This document shows, one piece after another, positions 1 to 8,766 of a stretch of 64,000 bases of DNA. The notes below the pieces were generated by a model. That model was not told where the DNA came from. It did no database searches and worked only from the letters and a program-made list of their open reading frames with translations. Within the stretch, counting starts at the first letter, position 1, and every line of letters starts with the position of its first letter. Origin of the DNA: Cupriavidus pauculus. GTDB taxonomy: Bacteria; Pseudomonadota; Gammaproteobacteria; Burkholderiales; Burkholderiaceae. The stretch covers positions 1,922,001 through 1,986,000 of the forward strand of contig NZ_CP044065.1 in assembly GCF_008693385.1 (NCBI RefSeq), in the 5' to 3' direction. A program made the position numbers and the translations under genes.

Positions 1-279
1 CGGCCAGGCATCCCCGTGCTGGGCAGCGCGTCCCTGCCCGGATTCTCGGCCGAACCCTGGAATGGGTTGCTCGGCCCCGCCGGCCTGCCGCGCGACATCG
101 TCGGCAAGCTCAATGCCGCGGTCAACGACATCATGGGGAGCGAGCGCGTGGCCACCCGCCTCAGGGAAATGGATCAGTACCCGTTCCCCGGTTCCCCCGG
201 CAGTTTTGCCGATCACATCCGCGTGCAGACGCAACGCACCGCGGACATCGTCCGAACGTCGGGCCTCACGTTCGAGTAA
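1..279 (+). CDS. Bug/TctC-type solute-binding protein, C-terminal end (cut by window start)
   Basis: The reading frame is open from base 1, so only the last 92 residues are present and the start lies outside the window. The segment has the C-terminal pattern of Bug (TctC-like) periplasmic receptors: a WNGLLGPAGLP stretch, then an amphipathic helix (DIVGKLNAAVNDIM), then a terminal segment ending in RTSGLTFE. Such proteins bind small carboxylates for tripartite transporters or act as orphan receptors. It lies 14 bases before the dehydrogenase gene, so it is probably the first visible member of that plus-strand operon. Family assignment is fairly sure; the ligand cannot be read. Confidence 0.82.
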   Translation, partial: RPGIPVLGSASLPGFSAEPWNGLLGPAGLPRDIVGKLNAAVNDIMGSERVATRLREMDQYPFPGSPGSFADHIRVQTQRTADIVRTSGLTFE

Positions 280-293
280 TCAGGAGCATTCAC

Positions 294-1184
294 ATGAAAG
301 CAGGATTCATCGGCCTTGGCCGAATGGGATTCGCATTGGCAACGCATCTGCGACGCAACGACGTGAACGTCGCCGTGTTCGATCTCCATCCGGACCCCGT
401 GGAAAAACTTGCCGCGCTGGGCGCGCGCGCCGGCACCAGTGTCCGGGACGTGGCCGAACAGGCGGATGTCGTCTTCACGATGCTGCCCGGACCGCGGCAA
501 TCGCGCGACGTCGTGCTCGGCGCCGATGGCGTGCTGGCCCATATGCGCCCCGGTGCGCTGTTCGTCGAGCTCAGCACGATCGATATCGATACCGTTGACG
601 ACATCGCCCGCGCCGCCAACGAAAAGGGCATCCGGTTTGCCGACGCCCCGGTCGGCCGGCTCGCGACGAACGCCGATCGCGGAGAGTCGCTGTTCATGGT
701 CGGCGCCAGCGATGCCGACTTCGAAGCCGTGCGGTCCATTCTGCTCAGGATGGGCACCACGGTCCAGCACTGCGGCAATCCGGGCGCCGGCACGCGGATG
801 AAGCTCATCAACAACCTCATGGTGCTGTGCTACTGCCAGCTCAATTCCGAGGCGCTGGTCCTCGCCAGTTCGCTGGGCATGGACGTGAAGAAGACCTTCG
901 ATGTGCTGACGGGCACCACGGCCTCGAATGGCCAGCTCAAGGAGAAGTGGCCCATCAAGGTACTCAAGGGCGACCTCACGCCCGGCTTCGACATTGCCCT
1001 CGGATTCAAGGACCTGACGCTCGCCTGCCAGGCCGCGCAATCCAGCGGCGTCTCGCTGCCCGTCGGCAACCTCGTGCGGAGCATGTTCCAGCTGGCACGC
1101 AACGCCGGCTACGACGGCAACGACACATCGTCGATGACGGAGTTCTGGGCGAATGCCAACGGCATCGCCGCCCCCCGCTGCTAG
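294..1184 (+). CDS. NAD(P)-dependent beta-hydroxyacid dehydrogenase (3-hydroxyisobutyrate dehydrogenase family)
   Basis: This 296-residue protein has the usual length and order of the family. An N-terminal Rossmann domain has GLGRMG at residues 7-12. The substrate loop is DAPVGRL (about 117-123), where the classical members have DAPVSGG. The catalytic lysine and asparagine are in KLINN (K170, N174), followed by the all-helical C-terminal domain. The family oxidises beta-hydroxy acids such as 3-hydroxyisobutyrate or tartronate semialdehyde to the oxo form. The altered substrate loop argues against a plain 3-hydroxyisobutyrate enzyme. An AGGAG ribosome site precedes the ATG. It sits between a Bug receptor and an aldehyde dehydrogenase, so it is inferred to act on an intermediate of the same pathway. 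Confidence 0.9.
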   Translation: MKAGFIGLGRMGFALATHLRRNDVNVAVFDLHPDPVEKLAALGARAGTSVRDVAEQADVVFTMLPGPRQSRDVVLGADGVLAHMRPGALFVELSTIDIDTVDDIARAANEKGIRFADAPVGRLATNADRGESLFMVGASDADFEAVRSILLRMGTTVQHCGNPGAGTRMKLINNLMVLCYCQLNSEALVLASSLGMDVKKTFDVLTGTTASNGQLKEKWPIKVLKGDLTPGFDIALGFKDLTLACQAAQSSGVSLPVGNLVRSMFQLARNAGYDGNDTSSMTEFWANANGIAAPRC

Positions 1185-1228
1185 TCGGCACCGCGACTCT
1201 GGTGTCCCACTTTGTAAAGGCCTGACAA

Positions 1229-2659
1229 TTGAACTACGCACAATTCATCGCCGGCCAGTTCCGGCAAGGCGCCTCCGGCAAGTACATCCACATCTTCAAC
1301 CCGGCCAATGGCCAGCCGCTGGGCGAATACGCCTGCGCGTCCGAAGCGGACGTCGAGCAGGCCATCTCCGCGGCTGCGGATGCCTTCCGCAGCTGGCGGG
1401 TCAGGTCGCCGCTGGAGCGCTCTTCCCTCTTGCGCCGCGTTGCCGAGCTGATGAAAGAACGCGAGGAAGCATTCGCGCGGCAGATCTCGCTGGAACTCGG
1501 CAAGCCCATCGCGGAGTCCCGCAAGGAAGTCGCCACGGCATGGGAGATGTTCGAATGGTCGGCGGAGGAAGCCCGCCGGCTCTACGGGCGCGTCATTCCC
1601 GCGCGCACCCGTGGCACCACGCAGACCATGCTGCTGGAACCCATGGGTCCCGTCGCGGCGTTCGCGGGGTGGAACGCGCCGGCCATCACCCCCGCGCGCA
1701 AGATCAGCGGCGCGCTCGCCGCCGGCTGCACCGTCGTGCTGAAGCCATCGGAGGAGACGGCCGGCGTAGCGCTGCTCCTGGCGCAGGCGATCCAGGACGC
1801 CGGCATTCCCGACGGCGTCGTGAACATGGTGTTTGGCGACGCCGCGGAGATTGCCGGGCAACTGTGCGGCTCGCCGAAGATCGCCATGCTCACCTTCACC
1901 GGGGCGACCGCGGTCGGCAAGACGCTGGGCGCCAAGGCGGCCAGCACGCTGAAACGGGCAACGCTGGAACTGGGCGGCCATGCGCCCGTCATCGTCACGG
2001 CCGACGTCGATGTCGATCGCGTCGTCAAGGCTGCGGTGGCCACGAAGTTCAGGAACTCGGGCCAGTTCTGCGTATGCCCGACGCGGTTCCTGATCGACGA
2101 ACGGATCTTCGCGCGGTTCTCGGCGCAGTTCGCCAGCGCTGCCCAGGCGTGGCGCGTCGGCGACCCGTTCGATCCGGCCACGCAGATGGGCCCGTTGAAA
2201 AACCAGCGCCGTCTCGACGCCGTCGAACGGCTCGTCGACGATGCGCGCGGCCGCGGGCTCGAGATCGCGGCAGGCGGGCAACGCATCGACGCACCGGGCT
2301 TCTACTATCGCCCGACCGTGATCCTCCAGCCTGGCGCGGACAGCGACGTTTCCAATATCGAGCCGTTCGGCCCGATTGCGCTGCTGAGCGCCTTCACGGA
2401 CCTGGACGCGGCGATCGCCGAAGCCAACCGGCTGCCTTTCGGCCTCGCTGCCTACGGCTTCACGAACCATCTGGGTACCGCGGACCGCCTCGCGCACGAG
2501 ATCGAAGCCGGCGCGGTGTGCATCAACGAGTGGCAGGCTTCGCTGCCAGAGACGCCTTTCGGCGGCTACAAGGATAGCGGACTGGGATCCGAGGGCGGCA
2601 TCGAGGGACTTCGCGAGTTCCTGCGCGTCAAGTGCGTTCGCCAGAGCGCAGGCACCTGA
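1229..2659 (+). CDS. NAD(P)-dependent aldehyde dehydrogenase (succinate-semialdehyde dehydrogenase type)
   Basis: A 476-residue aldehyde dehydrogenase oxidising an aldehyde to the acid with NAD(P). The general base is in ELGGH (E247), the nucleophile in QFCVC (C281, with a second cysteine two residues on, common in succinate-semialdehyde enzymes), and the cofactor motif FTGATAVGK is present. The C-terminal PFGGYKDSGLGSEGG segment is complete. The best start is TTG at 1229, since no in-frame ATG gives a full N-terminus (MNYAQFIAGQF). The SSADH-like subfamily covers glutarate, succinate and aromatic semialdehydes, so the substrate is open. Position in the operon after a beta-hydroxyacid dehydrogenase suggests sequential oxidation of the same compound. 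Confidence 0.9.
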   Translation: MNYAQFIAGQFRQGASGKYIHIFNPANGQPLGEYACASEADVEQAISAAADAFRSWRVRSPLERSSLLRRVAELMKEREEAFARQISLELGKPIAESRKEVATAWEMFEWSAEEARRLYGRVIPARTRGTTQTMLLEPMGPVAAFAGWNAPAITPARKISGALAAGCTVVLKPSEETAGVALLLAQAIQDAGIPDGVVNMVFGDAAEIAGQLCGSPKIAMLTFTGATAVGKTLGAKAASTLKRATLELGGHAPVIVTADVDVDRVVKAAVATKFRNSGQFCVCPTRFLIDERIFARFSAQFASAAQAWRVGDPFDPATQMGPLKNQRRLDAVERLVDDARGRGLEIAAGGQRIDAPGFYYRPTVILQPGADSDVSNIEPFGPIALLSAFTDLDAAIAEANRLPFGLAAYGFTNHLGTADRLAHEIEAGAVCINEWQASLPETPFGGYKDSGLGSEGGIEGLREFLRVKCVRQSAGT

Positions 2660-2696
2660 CACGTCGGGCATCCGAGCAGGCATGGAGACAAACAAC

Positions 2697-4007
2697 ATGA
2701 ATACCCTAAGCAATGTCGCGACGGTCCCGGAGACCGTCCGGACGCCGGCGTCCATCCGCAAGGTCGTCTGGGCGGGTGCCATCGGCACGTTGATCGAGTA
2801 CTACGACTACACCGTCTACGCGTTTCTCGCCACGACCCTCGCCACCCTGTTCTTTCCGGACATGGGGGAACTGGCGCTGCTCTACACGTTCGCCGTGTTC
2901 GGCGTCGCATTCGTCGTTCGCCCCCTGGGCGGCATCGTGCTGGGCGCGCTGGCCGACCGCTATGGCCGCAAACCGGCGCTGCTCGTGTCCGTCGTGATGA
3001 TGGTCGCCGCGACCGCCCTGATCGGCCTGCTTCCCGGTTATGCCAGCGCGGGGCTCGTCGCGCCGGTGCTGCTTTGCCTTCTGCGATGCGTGCAGGGCTT
3101 TGCCGCGGGCGGCGAGATGGGCGGCGCGGTGGCATACGTGGCCGAAGTCGCGCCGGCCCCGCGGCGCGCGGCCCTCACGAGCGCGACGCAGATCGGTTGC
3201 CTGGCGGGCACCATGGGCGGCGCGATCGCCGTGGCGCTGCTCAACGCCGCCCTGACCCCCGAAGACCTGCATGCCTGGGGATGGCGCATCCCGTTCCTCG
3301 TCTCCGCGCCCATGGGCGTGATTGCGCTGTTCATCCGCCACCGGATGGAAGAGACGCCCGACTTCATGCGCATGGAGAACCAGAGCAAGCTCGAGAAGGT
3401 GCCGACGCTCGCGCTGCTGCGCGACTATCCGAAAGGCGTGCTGGCCATCGCCTGTATCGGATGCTGCGCGATGGCGGGCTACTACATCCCCTTTACCTAC
3501 TTCGTCACGTATTTCCAGAAGCAGCAGATCATGTCGGCCCAGATGGCGGGCTGGTCCGCGACCCTGTCGATGATCGTCGCGGCAATCGCGATCTATCCGT
3601 TCGGCGTGCTCTCCGACCGCATCGGGCGCAGGCCGATGCTGATCGGCGCGAACCTCTGCTTCATCGCGTTCAGCTATCCGCTGTTCATGGCGATGCAGAC
3701 ATCGCTGTCCTGGGCGATCTTCGCGCAGATCGCGCTCGGACTGTTCGAAGCCGCCTATCTGTCCACGAACTACACGCTGTACTGCGAGCTGCTTCCGACC
3801 AAGGTCCGTACGAGCGGCATCAACCTCGGCATCAGCGTTGCCGCCATCGTCGCGGGCGGTTCCGCGCCGTACCTGGCCACATGGCTGATCGCGACGACGG
3901 GCTCGACCACGTCACCCGCGTGGATACTGATCGGTGCGGCGCTCATCTCCTGCGCCGTCGTCCTCGGCATCGGGGAAACGGCCGGAAAGGCCTTGCGGAC
4001 GGAGTAA
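2697..4007 (+). CDS. MFS transporter, metabolite:H+ symporter (MHS) family
   Basis: A proton-coupled importer with about twelve membrane segments. The N-terminal GTLIEYYDYTVYAF, the loop 2-3 motif LADRYGRKPALL and the second-half repeat LSDRIGRRPMLI are typical of MHS carriers of organic acids, betaines and shikimate-like compounds. Two in-frame ATGs exist (2682 and 2697). The second is preferred because GGAGAC lies seven bases before it, giving 436 residues. It follows the aldehyde dehydrogenase closely and precedes the amidohydrolase by four bases, so it is probably the uptake system for the compound degraded by this operon. The ligand is not predictable from sequence. Confidence 0.88.
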   Translation: MNTLSNVATVPETVRTPASIRKVVWAGAIGTLIEYYDYTVYAFLATTLATLFFPDMGELALLYTFAVFGVAFVVRPLGGIVLGALADRYGRKPALLVSVVMMVAATALIGLLPGYASAGLVAPVLLCLLRCVQGFAAGGEMGGAVAYVAEVAPAPRRAALTSATQIGCLAGTMGGAIAVALLNAALTPEDLHAWGWRIPFLVSAPMGVIALFIRHRMEETPDFMRMENQSKLEKVPTLALLRDYPKGVLAIACIGCCAMAGYYIPFTYFVTYFQKQQIMSAQMAGWSATLSMIVAAIAIYPFGVLSDRIGRRPMLIGANLCFIAFSYPLFMAMQTSLSWAIFAQIALGLFEAAYLSTNYTLYCELLPTKVRTSGINLGISVAAIVAGGSAPYLATWLIATTGSTTSPAWILIGAALISCAVVLGIGETAGKALRTE

Positions 4008-4011
4008 GACC

Positions 4012-5070
4012 ATGACGCTGCGATCGCAAACCCCTGCCGCGGAGGATCCGCCCGTCCTGCACCCTCCCCGGCTGCCCCACGCCTGGTACACGACGGCGCC
4101 TGAAGCGCCGATCGACCCGGAGCGCCCCATCATCGACGCGCACTTTCATTTTTCCGATCACTGGGCCGGCTATCGGCTGGAGGACCAGTTGCGCGACGCG
4201 GCGGCCGGCCATCGCATCGACGCGACGATTTTCATGCAGGTCGGCTGGAAATACCGGACCCGTGGCCCCGAGCATCTTCGGCCCGTAGGCGAAACGGAAG
4301 CCGTCGCGGCACTGGCGGAACAGGCCACATCGCGCCGCACGCCGACGCGGATTGCCGCGGGCATCGTCGGCTATGCGGACCTGTGCCTCGGCGATGCCGT
4401 GACCGAAGTGCTGGACGCGCACGAAGCGGCCGCCCGAGGCCGATTCCGGGGCATCCGGTGCGCCGCGGCACGGCATCCGTCGTTCCGCTTCGGCGTGTTG
4501 CCGCGGCCTCCGGCCGGACTGTACGCCCTGCCCGGCTTCCGGGCAGGATTGCGCCGGCTGTCCGCGCGAAACCTCGTTTTCGATGCCTGGATCTACCACA
4601 CCCAGCTGCAGGAAGTCATCGACCTGGCGCGCGCGGTACCGGACGCCACCATCGTGCTGAATCACGTCGGCGGCATCCTCGGCGTCGGCGATTACGCGGG
4701 GCGGCGTGACGAGGCCTTTCGCGAGTGGATCACGCCGATCCAGACGCTGGCCGCATGCCCGAACGTGTTCGTCAAGATCGGTGGCTACGGCATTGCCACG
4801 TTCGGGTTCCAGACCGAATCGATGCCCGCGCCGCCGTCTTCGGCCACGCTCGCCGAGCTGTGGCGCCCGTCCGCGGAGGTCGTGATCGAAGCATTCGGCG
4901 CCGCCCGATGCATGTTCGAAAGCAATTTCCCCGTCGATCGATCATCGGGCCATTACGCGACGGTGTGGAACGCGTTCAAGAGAATCGCGCAGCTTGCCAC
5001 GGAGGACGAGAAGGACGACCTCTTTCATGGCACGGCCGCGCGCGTGTACCGAATCGGGGCTGCCGCCTAA
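4012..5070 (+). CDS. Amidohydrolase family protein (amidohydrolase 2, PDC-lactonase-like)
   Basis: A 352-residue metal-dependent TIM-barrel hydrolase. The strand-1 metal motif is in DAHFHF (near residue 40), a mid-barrel histidine is in IVLNHVGG, and the terminal aspartate region is MFESNFPVDR. This pattern matches the 2-pyrone-4,6-dicarboxylate lactonase / decarboxylase-like branch. These enzymes hydrolyse lactones or decarboxylate aromatic or ring-derived acids. The ATG at 4012 has GGAG seven bases upstream and begins just after the transporter stop, so the two are translationally linked. Its stop overlaps by four bases the stop of the opposing coxS-like gene. The substrate is unknown; a lactone or ring-cleavage step is my inference. 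Confidence 0.85.
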   Translation: MTLRSQTPAAEDPPVLHPPRLPHAWYTTAPEAPIDPERPIIDAHFHFSDHWAGYRLEDQLRDAAAGHRIDATIFMQVGWKYRTRGPEHLRPVGETEAVAALAEQATSRRTPTRIAAGIVGYADLCLGDAVTEVLDAHEAAARGRFRGIRCAAARHPSFRFGVLPRPPAGLYALPGFRAGLRRLSARNLVFDAWIYHTQLQEVIDLARAVPDATIVLNHVGGILGVGDYAGRRDEAFREWITPIQTLAACPNVFVKIGGYGIATFGFQTESMPAPPSSATLAELWRPSAEVVIEAFGAARCMFESNFPVDRSSGHYATVWNAFKRIAQLATEDEKDDLFHGTAARVYRIGAAA

Positions 5071-5552
5071 CTGACCGAGACGGTCCCGTCATCGCCATCG
5101 TGCGCGGCATGATGGATGGCTTCGACGATTGGCTCGTACGCCGTGCATCGGCAGAGATTGCCGCTGATGGCATGGCGTATCTCGTCTCGCGTGGGAGACG
5201 GATTCCTTCTCAACAGGTCCGCGGCCACGACAAGCATGCCGCTCGTGCAGAACCCGCACTGGAACGCATTGTGGGAAATGAACGCCCGCTGCAGCGCTTC
5301 GATGGCATCGAGGCCCTCGATGGTTCGCACGTCGTTGCCGTCGATCGACGCCGCGAGCACCAGGCATGCTTTCCTGACCTCGCCATCCAGCAGCACACTG
5401 CAGGCCCCGCAGTCCCCTGTCAGGCATCCGACCCGGGTGCCCTTTGCATCGAGCCCGTCACGAATCAGTTCGACGAGCAGCAGCCGGCTATCCGCTTTTG
5501 CCGCGCGCGGCGTGCCATTCAGCACGAGGTTGATCGTCTTCGTCGTTGTCAT
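5067..5552 (-). CDS. Molybdenum hydroxylase small subunit, [2Fe-2S] (CoxS/XdhA-type)
   Basis: The electron-transfer subunit of a three-part xanthine-dehydrogenase-family enzyme, 161 residues. The plant-type cluster is bound by C43, C48, C51 and C63 (GCLTGDCGAC...C). The second cluster is bound by C99, C102, C134 and C136 (CGFC and CRC). Length and both Cys sets are complete. Its ATG overlaps the stop of the FAD subunit (ATGA, 5549-5552), so it is the last gene of the minus-strand transporter-CoxL-CoxM-CoxS operon. The family hydroxylates heteroaromatic rings, aldehydes or activated C-H positions using water as the oxygen source. Confidence 0.95.
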   Translation of the reverse strand: MTTTKTINLVLNGTPRAAKADSRLLLVELIRDGLDAKGTRVGCLTGDCGACSVLLDGEVRKACLVLAASIDGNDVRTIEGLDAIEALQRAFISHNAFQCGFCTSGMLVVAADLLRRNPSPTRDEIRHAISGNLCRCTAYEPIVEAIHHAAHDGDDGTVSVS

Positions 5553-6406
5553 GCGTCTACCTCTTCGATCGCGGCGCGGAGGTTGCGCCTGATTGCCGCT
5601 GGCAATACCGCGCGGCGATAGGAGGCGTCCGCGAGTTCGTCGCTCCAGCCCTCGCCCGCGCCAGCCATGGTCTCCGCGACGATGGCGTCGAGCCATGCAT
5701 CGCCGTGGAGGCCCGCGCCCGGGAAGGCACGAGACACGACGACCGGGCGCGGCGTGGCCGCCCCCACGGCGAGGCGAACGCGCGCGGGCTCGCCCAGTCG
5801 CACCGCGCAGGCCACGGCCACGATGGGCCACGAGCTCGCACACGGCTTGTACTTCTGGTATCGCCAGACCTCCGGGGCCCGCGCAAGCGGAATCTCGATA
5901 TGCGTCAGCAACTCGTCGGGCCGGCGCGCGGTGTGGAACGCGCCAAGGAAGTAATCGCCGGCCGCGACACTGCGCGTGCCATCCGCGGAATGCAGCAGGA
6001 AGGCGGCCTCTAGTGCGCAGAGGCATGCCGGCGCATCGGACGCCGGGTTGGCGAACGCAGCGGAACCGCCCAGCGTGCCCTGGTTCCAGATCGACGGGCC
6101 GCCGGTGACCTGTTCCGCCATCATGCGGAGCAGCGGCAGATGTTCGGCCACGACGGGCGAGGCCAGCAATTGCGCATAGCTCGTCATCGCGCCAATGCGC
6201 ACATGCGTGTCCGTCAGCACGACCGTGTCCAGATGCAGGCGCGACAGGCCGACGACGTGCTTCCAGCGGACCTGATTGGCCGACATTGCCGGAACCAGCA
6301 TGGTGCCGCCGCCGATGACCGTGGCCTCTCCCGCGAATTGCCGCAGCAGCCCGGCGGCCTCCTTCAGGGAGGCCGGCCGATGAAACTCGAAAACCTCGCC
6401 GATCAT
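5549..6406 (-). CDS. Molybdenum hydroxylase medium subunit, FAD-binding (CoxM-type)
   Basis: A 285-residue FAD subunit. The flavin-binding motifs are the VIGGGTMLVP segment near residue 31 and the second motif NQGTLGGSAAFANPASD around residue 109, both characteristic of CO dehydrogenase medium and xanthine dehydrogenase middle chains. The C-terminal CO_deh_flav_C domain is present. The ATG at 6406 overlaps the coxL-like stop (ATGA, 6403-6406), and its own stop overlaps coxS. It passes electrons from the iron-sulfur subunit to NAD or another acceptor. The long in-frame extension upstream is antisense-type read-through and was not included. Confidence 0.94.
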   Translation of the reverse strand: MIGEVFEFHRPASLKEAAGLLRQFAGEATVIGGGTMLVPAMSANQVRWKHVVGLSRLHLDTVVLTDTHVRIGAMTSYAQLLASPVVAEHLPLLRMMAEQVTGGPSIWNQGTLGGSAAFANPASDAPACLCALEAAFLLHSADGTRSVAAGDYFLGAFHTARRPDELLTHIEIPLARAPEVWRYQKYKPCASSWPIVAVACAVRLGEPARVRLAVGAATPRPVVVSRAFPGAGLHGDAWLDAIVAETMAGAGEGWSDELADASYRRAVLPAAIRRNLRAAIEEVDA

Positions 6407-8766
6407 GCATGCCTCCCGCTCAACGCCGCGATCACTCGCGCGGGGGTAGCCGGCACATGCTCGAGCTGCGTCTCGCCGCCCAGTGCATCCGCCACCGCGT
6501 TGGAGACGGCCGCGAGCGCGCCGCCCACGCCCGATTCGCCCGCCCCTTTCATGCCGAGCGGATGAAACGGATTCGGCGTCGTAAGGTGGCCCACACGTAT
6601 GGGGGGAAGGTCCGTCGCGCGCGGCAACAGATAGCTCTTGAATCGGTCGGTGATCATCCGGTGCCCGGCGTCGTACTTCAGTTCCTCGTAGAGCGCCGTG
6701 CCGATCCCCATGGCCACCGCGCCCCGCAATTGCCCCTCCACCAGCTGGGGATTGATCATCACGCCACAGTCGTGGACCACGGCGTAGTCGAGCAGGCGGG
6801 AATTTCCCAGCTCCGTATCGACCTCGATCGCCACCGCATGCACGGAATAGGAGAACGTCGGATATGTCGCGATCCTTCCCTGCGCGTCGGGTTCCACCCG
6901 GACATTGGCGGGCGCGAAGCTGCGCGTGACCTCCAGCGGCAGCTCGACATTCGCGGCCACGGTGAACGGCCGGACGTGCACACCGAGCGCAATGTCCGCG
7001 ATCGACACCTTCCGGTCCGTATTGCCAAGCCATGCAAAGCCGTCCCGCAGCGCGATGTCCGCCTTGCCGCCGCCGAGCATGTTGGCGGCACACTGCGCCA
7101 GCTTGTCGCGCAGGTCGCGCGCGGCAAGCAGCGCGGCCGTTCCGCCATACATCAGTGCCCGGCTGCTCGCATTGCCGGTGCCTACCGGCGTGACATCGGT
7201 GTCGCCCTGCGTGACCATGACCTGGTCGACGCGCAGGCCCAGTTCGCCCGCCACCATCTGCGCGATGCCGGTGTCGCTGCCGCTGCCCGGCGAGGTCACG
7301 CCGGTCAGCACCTGGATATCGCCCGATGGCGTCAGCCGGACCGTCGAGGTTTCGTAACCGTTCGGGAAATTGCCGGGTCGCGCCCCGCCCTCCGGCGTCA
7401 GCTCGAACGCAATGCCGACACCGATGCGGATCGCATCGGCACGGGTCTCGCGCGCGCGGGCTCGCCATGCGTCGTAGCCGAACATCGGCAGCAGCTGTTC
7501 CAGCGCGGCGGGATAGTCGCCGCTATCGACGTTGAGCCCTGAGGGCAGCAGTCGCGGGAGCGCGTCCCTGGGCACGAGGTTGCGCCGGCGAAGCTCGACC
7601 GGATCGATGCCCGTGCGCCGCGCCATCAGGTCGATGGCGCGCTCGATGACGAGGTTGCCGATCTCCTTGCCGTACCCGCGAATCGCCTGCCATGGCGCAT
7701 GATTCGTGATCGCAAGCGCGCACTCCACGTCGCAGTTGTCGATCGTGTAGACGGTCGGGAAGACGGCAGGCGTGACCAGTGCCATGGCCCAGCTGTGGCC
7801 CGCGGCCATGATGCCCACGTCGGCCAGGATGCTGTCGCGCCATCCGATCAGCCGCCCGTTCTCGTCCGCCGCGAGCGCGAAGGTGTGGTGCTGCGACCGC
7901 GCGCCCGCGAGCAGCGTTTCTCTCCGCTCTTCGACCCACGCCACCGGACGCCCGGTGAGCCTGGCGAACAGCGCGACCAGGACTTCCTCCGGATGCCCCG
8001 CCATCTTCAGCCCGAAGGTCCCGCCGATGGCCGGGGCCACGATGCGTACCTGCGTCTCTTTCACGCGCAGGGCGGCCGCAACGAGCCACCGGCTCGTATG
8101 GGGATTCTGGAAGGTGCCGGTCAGCACATAGCACTGCGCCCGCCGGTCCCACTCGCCCACGTAGCAGAGCGGTTCCATGGGCGCACTGGTGGAAGGCGCG
8201 ATGGTCATCGTGCCCTTCACGACATGCGCGGCCCGGGCAAACGCGTCGTCCGCATTGCCCGCACGGATGCGGTCGCGCATGAGCAGATTGGTTTCCCAGC
8301 CCGGCTGGACGATCGGCGCGCCCTCGCGCAACGCGTCGCGGGCATTGACCGTCGGGGCATGCACCGCGTACTCGACCGCCACCTTCGCGACGGCCGCCTG
8401 CGCGGCCTGCACCGAGTCGGCGACGATCGCGGCGACGGGCTGGCCAAAATACACGGCCTGGTCCACGGCCAGGCATCGGCTTTGCAGCGGCCCGCGGGCG
8501 GCGGCCGCGGGCAACGCCATCGCCGCCGGCATGGCATCGCACAATTCGGCAGCCTGGGCGCCCGTCAGTCCCGCAACGACGCCCGGCATCCCGAGCGCCG
8601 CCGTCATGTCGATCGACACGATCGTCGCGCTGGCATGAAGACTGCGCACGATACCGAGGTGAAGCGCGCCAACCGGAATCAGGTCGGCGCTGTAGGCGAT
8701 GCTCCCGGATACGAAACGATCGCCATCGAGGCGCGTGACGCTGGCGCCCGGTACGGTTTCACTCAT
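6403..8766 (-). CDS. Molybdenum hydroxylase large subunit, Mo-pterin-binding (CoxL/XdhB-type)
   Basis: The catalytic subunit, 787 residues, with an N-terminal ferredoxin-like a/b hammerhead domain and a molybdopterin-binding domain. Visible motifs are GGTFGLKM (about 245), RGYGKE (the RGxGxPE position), and KGAGESGVGGA near residue 740, which carries the invariant glutamate. The CO-dehydrogenase active-site loop with selanyl-cysteine was not seen, so this is a general hydroxylase, not CO dehydrogenase. Start chosen at 8766, where ATGA overlaps the transporter stop. The substrate is unknown. In this cluster, hydroxylation of a ring carbon to give a keto or enol product would fit the neighbouring diketone hydrolase. 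Confidence 0.93.
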   Translation of the reverse strand: MSETVPGASVTRLDGDRFVSGSIAYSADLIPVGALHLGIVRSLHASATIVSIDMTAALGMPGVVAGLTGAQAAELCDAMPAAMALPAAAARGPLQSRCLAVDQAVYFGQPVAAIVADSVQAAQAAVAKVAVEYAVHAPTVNARDALREGAPIVQPGWETNLLMRDRIRAGNADDAFARAAHVVKGTMTIAPSTSAPMEPLCYVGEWDRRAQCYVLTGTFQNPHTSRWLVAAALRVKETQVRIVAPAIGGTFGLKMAGHPEEVLVALFARLTGRPVAWVEERRETLLAGARSQHHTFALAADENGRLIGWRDSILADVGIMAAGHSWAMALVTPAVFPTVYTIDNCDVECALAITNHAPWQAIRGYGKEIGNLVIERAIDLMARRTGIDPVELRRRNLVPRDALPRLLPSGLNVDSGDYPAALEQLLPMFGYDAWRARARETRADAIRIGVGIAFELTPEGGARPGNFPNGYETSTVRLTPSGDIQVLTGVTSPGSGSDTGIAQMVAGELGLRVDQVMVTQGDTDVTPVGTGNASSRALMYGGTAALLAARDLRDKLAQCAANMLGGGKADIALRDGFAWLGNTDRKVSIADIALGVHVRPFTVAANVELPLEVTRSFAPANVRVEPDAQGRIATYPTFSYSVHAVAIEVDTELGNSRLLDYAVVHDCGVMINPQLVEGQLRGAVAMGIGTALYEELKYDAGHRMITDRFKSYLLPRATDLPPIRVGHLTTPNPFHPLGMKGAGESGVGGALAAVSNAVADALGGETQLEHVPATPARVIAALSGRHA

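Noticed and set aside
1181..2788. Long antisense frame over the aldehyde dehydrogenase
   Set aside because: High-GC shadow frame; the plus-strand enzyme has full catalytic motifs.
6403..8766. True carbon monoxide dehydrogenase
   Set aside because: The characteristic CO dehydrogenase active-site cysteine loop is not visible and the neighbours are catabolic, not CO-accessory genes.
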